Source: a virus. From it: 29,646 nt of DNA. Position 1 is the first letter of the stretch. Each line of letters opens with the position of its first letter. The notes below the pieces were generated by a model. The model was not told the origin of the DNA and ran no database searches. It saw only the letters and a list, made by a program, of their open reading frames with translations. The DNA lies in the IMG/VR virus record IMGVR_UViG_3300002835_000790, positions 1 to 29,646 of that record; one strand, written 5' to 3'. This document shows positions 15,385 to 21,266 of the stretch, one piece after another. A program made the translations under genes and the position numbers.

Positions 15385-15575
15385 AGTCTGCGCTGGCAAG
15401 TAAATGCTTGAATATCGACTCTAAAGGCTCCTGCGAACTTACAGTCAGAGGCTATCCGAGCTTCGGTCTGTATCCCACCGACATACCATCCGATCACGCA
15501 GAGCAGGATAGCGACGATAGACTTAGCCCACCAACCATTCACCATATCGATAGCTTTAGCAATGTCATTTGTCAT
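15381..15575 (-). CDS. Small inner-membrane protein
   Basis: This 64-residue protein has one clear membrane helix near residues 15-34 (WAKSIVAILLCVIGWYVGG), preceded by a short amphipathic stretch. The C-terminal part has two cysteines (SDCKFA, AFTCQ) that could be in the periplasm. It overlaps the MazG-like gene by 11 bases upstream and the zinc-ribbon gene by 4 bases downstream, so it is part of one operon. The function is unknown. Confidence 0.5.
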   Translation of the reverse strand: MTNDIAKAIDMVNGWWAKSIVAILLCVIGWYVGGIQTEARIASDCKFAGAFRVDIQAFTCQRRL

Positions 15576-15873
15576 CTTTAACGAATACTCCTTCCTTGTT
15601 CAGAAAGCCCTTGCGATCCTTAATCTGCTCGTATGCTGACTGAAAACAGTGTTTTAGATCGACATCTTCAATAGCAGCAACCATAGTGAGGCATACAAGA
15701 ACGTCGCCAAGTCCATCGATAACTGCGTCACGATCTCGTTTGGTAATCGCATCTGCTAATTCCCCCATCTCAGAAAAAGCCTTCAATAGCTGCGTCTTAG
15801 CGTCGGAATTCTGAATGATTCCTCTTGCCTCACCCCAACGGACTACTAATAGTTCGGTTGCTTCATAGCTCAT
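15565..15873 (-). CDS. MazG-like nucleotide pyrophosphohydrolase
   Basis: This 102-residue protein has the length and helical layout of a small MazG-like enzyme. The motif FSEMGELADAI supplies Glu35 and Glu38, and DGLGDVLVCL supplies Asp53 and Asp57, which together would hold magnesium. The usual E-x-x-D of the second half appears as G-x-x-D, with Asp53 one residue earlier, so activity is not certain. Phage MazG proteins hydrolyse nucleotides such as dNTPs or (p)ppGpp-related substrates and are thought to tune host metabolism. The start overlaps the XRE gene's stop as ATGA. Confidence 0.7.
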   Translation of the reverse strand: MSYEATELLVVRWGEARGIIQNSDAKTQLLKAFSEMGELADAITKRDRDAVIDGLGDVLVCLTMVAAIEDVDLKHCFQSAYEQIKDRKGFLNKEGVFVKDDK

Positions 15874-16061
15874 AGGAAACTTTCAATTTCTTCAATAGGC
15901 ATAGCAAAGGTCTTGTGAATGGCAATCATCATGCTAGCCGATACGCCATATCGCTCATTCCGAATCTTGCTAATCGTAGGGGTTGATACGCCTAGCGTTA
16001 GGGCTAATTGGCGGTCATTCTTAATGTTGTAGGTCTTTAGTAAATAGTCCAGCAATTCCAT
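15870..16061 (-). CDS. XRE-family helix-turn-helix regulator
   Basis: This 63-residue protein is a single helix-turn-helix domain. RQLALTLGVSTPTISKIRNE (about 18-37) forms the two recognition helices, followed by SASMMIAIHKTFAMPIEEIESF. Its size is like Cro or short C-type repressors. TCAGGAGAAAAC precedes the ATG. A dyad sits inside a sigma70-like spacer just upstream, suggesting autoregulation. It is the obvious candidate to bind the paired dyads elsewhere in the window, though this is inference. Confidence 0.75.
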   Translation of the reverse strand: MELLDYLLKTYNIKNDRQLALTLGVSTPTISKIRNERYGVSASMMIAIHKTFAMPIEEIESFL

Positions 16062-16072
16062 GTTTTCTCCTG

Positions 16073-16101
16073 AGTTAATGCCCGTCTTTCCGGGCTGTCA
16101 A
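16073..16101 (-). promoter_or_regulatory. Putative promoter with dyad operator for the XRE gene
   Basis: Read on the minus strand there is a perfect TTGACA (16101-16096), a 17-base spacer, and a weak -10 TTAACT (16078-16073). The spacer holds the dyad GCCCG-N6-CGGGC (16080-16095), so a protein bound there would block polymerase. The rest of the 16062-16266 gap shows only scattered short inverted repeats and no supported gene. Confidence 0.4.
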
Positions 16102-16266
16102 CATACTCACACAGAGGGGAGAAACCTACCTGATAGGAGACTGTGCGTATGCTGCGTAGGTTATGTGCGCCACCTATCGCTAGGCTTAAGGGTGAGGTAC
16201 TCGCTTCACTGGCTCTATCCTTGACGATTTGTTAATCGGCAAACCAGCATCCGCTTTCCCTCATAA

Positions 16267-16413
16267 TCAAAAGCAACTTGTATTGCAGTTGCCACCATAA
16301 CAGCAGGTTGTACAGGTCACATACCGACCATCGTAGTAATAGCTATGTGTTGAGCAGCTAGCCCAAACGAGAGGGGCTGTAAGAGCTAACCAGAGTGCGA
16401 ATAAGTATTTCAT
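16267..16413 (-). CDS. Secreted cysteine-rich peptide
   Basis: This short gene encodes 48 residues: an 18-residue signal peptide (MKYLFALWLALTAPLVWA) and a 30-residue mature part with six cysteines at 20, 34, 37, 38, 43 and 47. The six could make three disulfides, and the mature part also has a YYYDGRY tract. GGAG lies upstream of the ATG. It follows the HNH gene on the same strand after 9 bases. A periplasmic or secreted role, such as exclusion of other phages, is possible but unproven. No family is recognised. Confidence 0.6.
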   Translation of the reverse strand: MKYLFALWLALTAPLVWASCSTHSYYYDGRYVTCTTCCYGGNCNTSCF

Positions 16414-16422
16414 AGTTTCTCC

Positions 16423-16854
16423 TTAGGAAATGTTTTTTACTAAAGCGTGAGCTTGACTATGATGAATATGGCATAGCCAAACAACATCTAAAGGTGCTGA
16501 GTAATCTGGATGATGAACTTCTGCTTTTTCTCCGCAAACCCAACATGGATGAGGCATTACAACCCCTATCTTTACTGCGTACCTAAGTAATGTTTGTGCT
16601 TTTCTTCTTTCTGGATAATTTGCTTTCCACTTATCTGTAACCTCTTTATGAAGTTTTATCCTATGTGGCAATTTTGATCTTTCACGATCATATGCTCTGA
16701 CCTTTTCAAGATTTTCCTGCCTATGTTTATTTGCATCATTTTTCGTGCATTCTTTGCACTTGTTTAAGTGACCATCAGCCATTGCTTGATGCTTATAAAA
16801 CTCTGTCAATGGCTTGATAGTCTTGCACTTAAAGCACTCTTTTGAACGAGTCAT
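16423..16854 (-). CDS. HNH-type endonuclease
   Basis: This 143-residue protein has an N-terminal zinc knuckle with C7, C10, C33 and C36 (CFKC, CKEC), a basic linker rich in Arg/Lys, and a C-terminal HNH-like domain. The latter has C104-x2-C107, HH at 114-115, then C128 and H131-H132 in WLCHIHH. Such free-standing enzymes are often mobile in phages. The sequence is visibly more AT-rich than its neighbours, and a TATAAT on the minus strand at 16890-16885 could give it its own promoter. It interrupts an otherwise coupled operon, which fits later insertion. Confidence 0.7.
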   Translation of the reverse strand: MTRSKECFKCKTIKPLTEFYKHQAMADGHLNKCKECTKNDANKHRQENLEKVRAYDRERSKLPHRIKLHKEVTDKWKANYPERRKAQTLLRYAVKIGVVMPHPCWVCGEKAEVHHPDYSAPLDVVWLCHIHHSQAHALVKNIS

Positions 16855-16898
16855 GTCACTATTCCTGTGCTATGAAATATGACCATTATAGACCCGTT

Positions 16899-17135
16899 TT
16901 AATTAAAAGGGATATCATCATCCCCCATAACATCGTTTTTTGGTGGTGCTTTTTTGGTTTCCTTCTCCTTAACCGCTAGAGAGAAAAACTTACCGTTCTT
17001 GCCTTCTTTAAGCCACCCAGAGAGCCAGTAATCCTTGCCATCGATATTGATCGTGCCGGAGTAGTCTGGATGCTTGTCAGACTGCTTGTTAGTGTTTCGC
17101 CCTAACATACCGCGATTAGTATTATCGTATTCCAT
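16899..17135 (-). CDS. Single-stranded DNA-binding-like protein
   Basis: This 78-residue protein contains YSGTINIDGKDYWLSGWLKE and GKFFSLAVKEKE, strands like those of short OB-like phage proteins. It ends in the acidic tip DDDIPFN (72-78), the hallmark C-terminus through which SSB proteins bind partners. It directly follows the ERF annealing gene with a 2-base gap, a standard recombination pairing. It is shorter than classical SSB (about 170 residues), so it is a reduced form or a DUF736-like relative. Confidence 0.6.
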   Translation of the reverse strand: MEYDNTNRGMLGRNTNKQSDKHPDYSGTINIDGKDYWLSGWLKEGKNGKFFSLAVKEKETKKAPPKNDVMGDDDIPFN

Positions 17136-17137
17136 GA

Positions 17138-17791
17138 TTATCCTTTAGTGAATTTCTTAATTGCACTACGTTGCTTGCTATCCAACTGGCTCCAGAGTGC
17201 AGTTTTTAAATCCGCATCCAGTTCCAGAGAATTGATGTACTCCACAGCCTCGCCTACCTTATCCTTGTGGATGAACATAATTACGTCGGCTGCATAGCTA
17301 CGAATCTCGTCCTGAGATTCTGAGTCTAGTTCGTCAAATACCGACTTAGTGACAGGCTTTGAGGACTTAGGTTCTTCTGATCCGGTAGTCGCATCTAGTG
17401 AGTCATGCTCACAGATAGCCATAGCCATTACCATTAGATAACGAGTAATGAAGGTAATTGATGCGCCTAGATTCTGGACTTCATGGCATCCCTTTAATTG
17501 AGCAGAAGCCATAGGGCAGGTGAACTTAGCGCAGCCACCATCCTCAGTATCAATGACACGCATTGTCGCTAGATCGCTGGTGAACTCTAACGTATGGCAA
17601 AGACCTAGTTCAGCGAATATCGAGTTGACGGTAGGCAGGAAGTCGGTCAATTCAAAGTAGCGATACCCTGCGAATTTGTTATGTCCTGACTTTTTTAGCT
17701 CGATATTCTGGAGCTTGACTCTGGCTTTCTGGAGCTTTTCATATACAAGCCATTGCTGCTGTTCTTCTTGCTCCTGTTGACGGTTATCCAT
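17138..17791 (-). CDS. ERF-family single-strand annealing protein
   Basis: This 217-residue protein has, after a Gln/Glu-rich start, the ERF core: KSGHNKFAGYRYFELTDF with LPTVNSIFAELGLC (about 35-66), then strands CAKFTCPM and GASITFITRYLMVMAMA, the latter matching the ERF helix that ends the fold. ERF proteins are Rad52-like rings that anneal homologous single strands, used in phage recombination and genome circularisation. The C-terminal third (about 140-217) is an acidic/helical interaction region. Adjacent genes encode an SSB-like protein and small accessory proteins. Confidence 0.8.
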   Translation of the reverse strand: MDNRQQEQEEQQQWLVYEKLQKARVKLQNIELKKSGHNKFAGYRYFELTDFLPTVNSIFAELGLCHTLEFTSDLATMRVIDTEDGGCAKFTCPMASAQLKGCHEVQNLGASITFITRYLMVMAMAICEHDSLDATTGSEEPKSSKPVTKSVFDELDSESQDEIRSYAADVIMFIHKDKVGEAVEYINSLELDADLKTALWSQLDSKQRSAIKKFTKG

Positions 17792-17794
17792 TAT

Positions 17795-17965
17795 TTATCC
17801 TTTAGCGAATTTTTTATTGAAGATGATATTGTTAGGTTGTGCTTTCTCATTAGCTTGTATCTTTGCAGCCTCCTTTTGCTCTTTGCGAATACGGTCAAAA
17901 GTCTTACGAATGTTTGTTTTGCCAGACGAGACATATTTGAATGATGGGTCTAGGATTGATGTCAT
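17795..17965 (-). CDS. Small basic protein upstream of ERF
   Basis: This short gene encodes 56 residues. It contains LDPSFKYVSSGKTNIRKTF followed by a charged helix (RIRKEQKEAAKIQANEK). The L-D-P-x-F-x-Y-V...T-x-I-R-K-T-F phrase is one I associate with small genes placed near phage recombinases. It overlaps the upstream gene's stop as ATGA and ends 3 bases before the ERF start. The function is unknown; a DNA-binding or recombinase-accessory role is plausible. Confidence 0.6.
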   Translation of the reverse strand: MTSILDPSFKYVSSGKTNIRKTFDRIRKEQKEAAKIQANEKAQPNNIIFNKKFAKG

Positions 17966-18072
17966 ACGCTATCCAATAACAATGCCAGTAGAAACATTAG
18001 AAAGATGACTTTACCAGAATGACGGTCGATGAAGTCAGCTAGCTTATCGTCTGTCCTGAATAGTTTGTTCAT
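17962..18072 (-). CDS. Tiny membrane protein
   Basis: This 36-residue frame is supported mainly by perfect ATGA overlaps with genes on both sides (18072-18069 and 17965-17962). A charged start (FRTDDKLADFIDRH) is followed by a hydrophobic C-terminal helix (VIFLMFLLALLLDSV). It could be a small inner-membrane regulator. No family is recognised. Confidence 0.5.
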   Translation of the reverse strand: MNKLFRTDDKLADFIDRHSGKVIFLMFLLALLLDSV

Positions 18073-18266
18073 TTTGTCCTCGTTTCTATCATTGCGTCTG
18101 CCCAACCATAAGCAGCGTCAGGAATCCAGCCGCCCCATGCCCCACCTGTCGCAAGAATTTGAGCGTGTAGTTTTGGGTTTGCCAATAATCCTTGCAATGC
18201 CGCCGCTGCGAAGTAATCGCGCAAGTCCATGCCCTTCTCGTTCGTTACGTTTGGGAATGCTTTCAT
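18069..18266 (-). CDS. Small conserved phage protein
   Basis: This 65-residue protein contains DLRDYFAAAALQGLLANPKL and GWIPDAAYGWADAMI. This D-L-R-D-Y-F-A-A-x-A-L-Q-G-L pattern with a following YxxAD-type helix is common in small phage early proteins of unknown role. Both ends overlap neighbours as ATGA. It is likely cytoplasmic and helical. Confidence 0.6.
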   Translation of the reverse strand: MKAFPNVTNEKGMDLRDYFAAAALQGLLANPKLHAQILATGGAWGGWIPDAAYGWADAMIETRTK

Positions 18267-18592
18267 ACTTCTTTCCCCTTAAAGTAGTTTTCTGCTTCCC
18301 GGTCTTTGTGTTCCTGATACAGCCTGTCTTGATGCTCAAAATGACGATCCTCGTCAGTCTCATCGTATTCAGGCAAGTTCTTAGACTTCACAGTACGGTT
18401 AATCATATTGATAATGAACCGTTGCATACTGTCTCTCAATTGGATAGGATTTTGATGATGCTGCGACCAAACCCATAACATCTGTGAAAACTCCTCGCCA
18501 ATATCTGCGGCTGTCATGTGGCAAAGCACATCATCTGGATGACCGTCTAACAGTTCGTAAAGTAAAAACTGCTCGAATTCCTGTGCGTTCAT
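18263..18592 (-). CDS. First gene of the leftward early operon, unknown
   Basis: This 109-residue acidic, helical protein has FEQFLLYELLDGHPDD and IGEEFSQMLWVWSQH segments and a charged tail with many Asp/Glu/Lys. No motif is recognised. It is the promoter-proximal gene of the operon that continues to 15003, and the dyad pair at 18658-18687 lies 66 bases before its start. AGAGGATAAAT precedes the ATG. Early expression is likely. Confidence 0.55.
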   Translation of the reverse strand: MNAQEFEQFLLYELLDGHPDDVLCHMTAADIGEEFSQMLWVWSQHHQNPIQLRDSMQRFIINMINRTVKSKNLPEYDETDEDRHFEHQDRLYQEHKDREAENYFKGKEV

Positions 18593-18657
18593 ATTTATCC
18601 TCTAGTAAGTTACCGCCCCGAAATAATGCCATACCTTAACAGATAGGTGTAAAAACA

Positions 18658-18687
18658 TTTCTATAGATAAATCAAATCCTATAGGAA
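18658..18687. promoter_or_regulatory. Paired dyad control element A
   Basis: TTTCTATAGATA (18658-18669) and ATCCTATAGGAA (18676-18687) are two imperfect copies of a TTCCTATAGGAA dyad with centres 18 bases apart. The second has the perfect palindrome TCCTATAGGA. They lie in the 128-base divergent gap between the leftward operon and the rightward replication genes. The same pair layout recurs at 23424-23453 and 28835-28864. It could be an operator pair or part of the promoters. Confidence 0.55.
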
Positions 18688-18720
18688 CATTCTATTACCA
18701 AACAACAACATTATGAGACA

Positions 18721-18879
18721 ATGAAATACGAGAAAGCATTAAAAAGATTGCAAGAAACGCAACCTAAGCTAGAGAAGTACCCTGAACCTAGAAAGACAAC
18801 TCCTAGAGGGCAACCAGTTGAAAGAAGAACCTTCAAAACTCTCAGTTCCAACGTTAAGCGACAAAACTGGAACGATTAA
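18721..18879 (+). CDS. Small basic protein, first rightward early gene
   Basis: This short gene encodes 52 residues, rich in Lys/Arg/Gln/Pro: KALKRLQETQPKLEKYPEP near the start, and QPVERRTFKTLSSNVKRQNW before the stop. Charge and lack of hydrophobic core suggest a nucleic-acid or protein-binding peptide. It is the first frame after dyad element A on the plus strand, and its 3' third overlaps the next gene. No strong Shine-Dalgarno precedes it, so confidence is moderate. Confidence 0.45.
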   Translation: MKYEKALKRLQETQPKLEKYPEPRKTTPRGQPVERRTFKTLSSNVKRQNWND

Positions 18880-18994
18880 GAAATACCATCACGGTCTTAG
18901 ATATTGCGCTGGCTGCAAGAAGTCCAGATCGTCAATGCAGTTCAAGGAACACAATGTTTGTAAGATTTGTCAGTTAAGAAACATTACGGTATAG
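18818..18994 (+). CDS. Small zinc-finger protein with TTG start
   Basis: This 58-residue frame has C-x2-C (YCAGCKKSRSS) and a later C-x2-C (VCKICQLRN) about 18 residues apart, able to bind one zinc ion, embedded in basic residues. TTG 18818 has GAGGG at 18806-18810 seven bases upstream. It overlaps the preceding gene by 62 bases in another frame. The Cys spacing and good Shine-Dalgarno support it. The function is unknown. Confidence 0.5.
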   Translation: MKEEPSKLSVPTLSDKTGTIKKYHHGLRYCAGCKKSRSSMQFKEHNVCKICQLRNITV

Positions 18995-19033
18995 TTCAGA
19001 GGGAATGGCTAGGGTAGCTCCCGAAAAGACGCT

Positions 19034-19085
19034 TCATCACCGTCCTGCCTTATCCCACCACAGTGATGACCTTTTGATGGAAGGT
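19034..19085 (+). promoter_or_regulatory. Possible structured leader of the replication operon
   Basis: TCATCAC (19034-19040) can pair with GTGATGA (19063-19069). Alternatively ACCTT (19069-19073) can pair with AAGGT (19081-19085), which would hide the AAGG Shine-Dalgarno of the next gene. The two helices share base 19069 and so compete at one position. A translational switch is possible but untested. Confidence 0.3.
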
Positions 19086-19090
19086 TAGAT

Positions 19091-19687
19091 ATGTCTATTC
19101 GAGTCAAGAACTGGTCTCAGTTCCAGCATTTCAAAGATCGTAAGCCCATCTGGATCAAGCTCTATCGTGAGCTTTTAGACGATATTCAATGGCACGAACT
19201 TGATGCCAAATCCTCCAAAGTCCTAGTCATGCTCTGGCTTTTAGCGTCAGAGGATCATGGCAATTTACCCGACATTAAGACCATCTCTTTTAGGCTAAGA
19301 ATGTCTGAAAGTGACGTAAATGCTTGTATATCAAAGCTTTCTCACTATTTGGATCATGATGCTAGCAACGTGATATCAAGCGGATATCAAGATGATCTCC
19401 TAGAGAAGAGAAGAGAAGAGACAGATAAGAAGAAAAAAATCGTTAGCGAAAAACCTGAAAATGTTTCTGAAAATGTATGGCATGACTTTATTGCCCTACG
19501 GAACGTTAAGAAAGCTCCAGTAACGGTTACGGTGCTTGATGGCATTGCTAAAGAAGCAAGCAAATTAGGGTGGTCGTTAGAACGTGCAATGGAAGAAATG
19601 TGTGTCCAAGGTTGGCAGGGCTTTAAGGCTAATTGGGTCAAGAACACGGTTGCTAACGAAAACTTTATGGGGAGAAAAGTGCTGTGA
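19091..19687 (+). CDS. Replication initiator / replisome organiser-like protein
   Basis: In this 198-residue protein the N-terminus (IRVKNWSQFQHFKDRKPIW, KLYRELLDD) and LVMLWLLASEDHGNLP followed by the winged-helix phrase ISFRLRMSESDV match phage replisome-organiser-type proteins. The C-terminal domain (WHDFIALRNVKKAPVT, then MEEMCVQGWQGFKANW) is a helicase-loader-like module common in such proteins. It would bind the phage origin and recruit the DnaB-like helicase encoded at 21969. AAGG lies six bases before the ATG. It overlaps the next gene by 4 bases. Confidence 0.7.
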   Translation: MSIRVKNWSQFQHFKDRKPIWIKLYRELLDDIQWHELDAKSSKVLVMLWLLASEDHGNLPDIKTISFRLRMSESDVNACISKLSHYLDHDASNVISSGYQDDLLEKRREETDKKKKIVSEKPENVSENVWHDFIALRNVKKAPVTVTVLDGIAKEASKLGWSLERAMEEMCVQGWQGFKANWVKNTVANENFMGRKVL

Positions 19688-20112
19688 TTGGAAACTTACT
19701 AAACAAACTCGAAAAGGTCAAAGGCTCTAAAGGTCGTTGGATAGCTTGTTGTCCTGCTCACGATGACAGATCACCAAGCCTTGCCATAACGGAAACAGAT
19801 GACGGTCGAATCCTGCTCAAGTGTTTTGCCGGATGTTCAGCGCATCAAATCGTTGAAGCCGTAGGAATGGACTTGACAGACCTATTTCCTAACGACAACA
19901 ATTTAGACCGATTAAAGGCAAACCATATCAACAAACCAGTACGCAGACCGTTTTACGCAACAGACCTGCTGAAAATAATCCAATTTGAGGCACTTATTAC
20001 GTCCATAGCGGCGTTTGACGTAAGCGAGGGTAGGGAAGTATCAGCGGAGGATAGAAAACGGCTTAAAACGGCTCTATCCAGAATCAACGAAGCGGTTTCT
20101 TATATTCAATAA
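19684..20112 (+). CDS. CHC2 zinc-finger primase-like protein, no catalytic domain
   Basis: This 142-residue protein starts at GTG 19684, overlapping the preceding stop. It carries the primase-type CHC2 finger: C23-P-A-H26 followed by C47-x3-C51, with DDRSPSLAI between. Normally this finger precedes a TOPRIM catalytic domain, but the frame ends soon after with a helical region (AEDRKRLKTALSRINEAV). It may therefore act as a template-reading or recruiting subunit for host primase, or be a reduced phage form. No frameshifted TOPRIM is visible downstream. Confidence 0.7.
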   Translation: MIGNLLNKLEKVKGSKGRWIACCPAHDDRSPSLAITETDDGRILLKCFAGCSAHQIVEAVGMDLTDLFPNDNNLDRLKANHINKPVRRPFYATDLLKIIQFEALITSIAAFDVSEGREVSAEDRKRLKTALSRINEAVSYIQ

Positions 20113-20115
20113 TTT

Positions 20116-20517
20116 ATGGAAATTTCCCAAACTTTTACGTTTGAAGCTGCTCATACGTTAGCTCGGTTAGTTCCATTAGTTGAATATGAGCCAAGCATGA
20201 GGATTCATGGACATTCTTATGTTGCTACGGTTGCGGTCAAGGGTGAGATGGGTGCGGATGGGATTCTGCAATTCTTTAGGCTTCCTAAAAACAAACGGCA
20301 AAAAGTTGACTTGTTTTACTTGCGGAAAGAAATCCAAGAGGTCAGAGCAAAGTTAGACCATCGTTTCCTTAATGAAATTGAAGATTTGCCGCACCAGACG
20401 CTAGAGGCACTATGCGTATTCATCTTCAATCATATTAACCAGTATTTCCCGGTCGCTTGGGTCAAGGTTGAGAGACCGTTAAGCGGAGATGCTTGCCGAT
20501 ACGATGGTGTCAAATGA
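20116..20517 (+). CDS. queD: QueD-like 6-carboxytetrahydropterin synthase homologue
   Basis: This 133-residue protein has the QueD/PTPS scaffold. FTFEAAHTL supplies zinc ligand His13, and IHGHSY supplies His31 and His33. The catalytic pair Asp81-His82 lies in LDHRFLNE, followed by VERPLSGDACRY near the end. QueD makes 6-carboxytetrahydropterin, the second intermediate of the 7-deazaguanine (queuosine) pathway. Two oddities stand out: the nucleophilic Cys, four residues before the HGH motif in E. coli QueD, is Ser27 here; and a basic insert of about 12 residues (QFFRLPKNKRQK) splits the region after strand 2. It is coupled by ATGA to a DpdA-like gene. Confidence 0.8.
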   Translation: MEISQTFTFEAAHTLARLVPLVEYEPSMRIHGHSYVATVAVKGEMGADGILQFFRLPKNKRQKVDLFYLRKEIQEVRAKLDHRFLNEIEDLPHQTLEALCVFIFNHINQYFPVAWVKVERPLSGDACRYDGVK

Positions 20518-21254
20518 TTCACTATCACGGGCTTCCGATTACACCGGCAACAGCAGCTCTGAGGGCTATAAGTGGCGGTCATGCGTTTGTTTCCTTTAGA
20601 CATTCAGACCAACTAACGATAGCGTTGGAGGCTTCTCAGTCTTTTGCTGTAGATAACGGGGCTTTCAGCGCGTGGAAATCTGGCAACCCTGTAGAAGATT
20701 GGAACCCATTTTATGAATGGGTGGATAGATTGAGGCGTTATCCAACGTTTGATTTTGCTGTGATCCCTGACGTTATTGACGGTGATGAAAAGGCAAATGA
20801 TGATCTATTAGACCAATTCCCGTTTGCTATTTACGTTGGCGCACCAGTATGGCATTTGCATGAGAGTCTAGAAAGATTGGACAGGTTAGCAACAAAGTAT
20901 CCAAGGATTTGCTTAGGTTCATCTGGTGATTTTGCAAACATTGGAACCCCTGCTTGGTGGAGTCGGATGGCTGAGGCAATGGATGTTATTTGCGACGATG
21001 AAGGATTGCCAAAGACCAAGATTCACGGTTTGAGGATGCTAAACCCGGATGTGTTTACGAGATTTCCATTTGCTTCTGCTGACAGTACAAACATAGGTCA
21101 AAACGTAGGAATTGATAGCGCATGGCGAGGAACTTATACGCCACCAACAAAGGAGGCAAGAGCTGCTCTTATGCGAGAGCGTATCGAATCACACCAAAGC
21201 GCACAGGTATGGGATAGAAAAATTGCGCCTATTCAGGTAAATTTATTTGATTAA
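20514..21254 (+). CDS. DpdA-like (TGT-related) DNA deazaguanine transglycosylase candidate
   Basis: This 246-residue protein starts at ATG 20514, coupled to queD; a TTG at 20493 is less likely. Segments in order are SFAVDNGAFSAWKSG, TFDFAVIPDVIDGDE, PVWHLHESLERL, ICLGSSGDF and KIHGLRMLNPDV followed by PFASADSTN. This TIM-barrel order, with an Asp in the last motif as possible nucleophile, resembles tRNA-guanine transglycosylases and their DNA-acting phage relatives (DpdA), which swap guanine for a 7-deazaguanine base. The queD neighbour strongly supports that reading. The usual zinc-binding cysteines of TGT are not seen, so the assignment is inference. Confidence 0.6.
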   Translation: MIHYHGLPITPATAALRAISGGHAFVSFRHSDQLTIALEASQSFAVDNGAFSAWKSGNPVEDWNPFYEWVDRLRRYPTFDFAVIPDVIDGDEKANDDLLDQFPFAIYVGAPVWHLHESLERLDRLATKYPRICLGSSGDFANIGTPAWWSRMAEAMDVICDDEGLPKTKIHGLRMLNPDVFTRFPFASADSTNIGQNVGIDSAWRGTYTPPTKEARAALMRERIESHQSAQVWDRKIAPIQVNLFD

Positions 21255-21266
21255 CGAGGGGAGATT

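Noticed and set aside
16153-16239. Plus-strand 28-codon frame in the gap before the secreted peptide
   Set aside because: There is no convincing Shine-Dalgarno and no recognisable product; the gap is better explained as control region.
15015-16266. Prophage integration module (integrase, attachment site)
   Set aside because: No integrase gene or plausible att repeat is visible; the XRE gene alone does not show a temperate lifestyle.
18029-18478. 149-codon plus-strand frame
   Set aside because: It runs opposite two ATGA-coupled minus-strand genes; the hydrophobic low-complexity product has no support.
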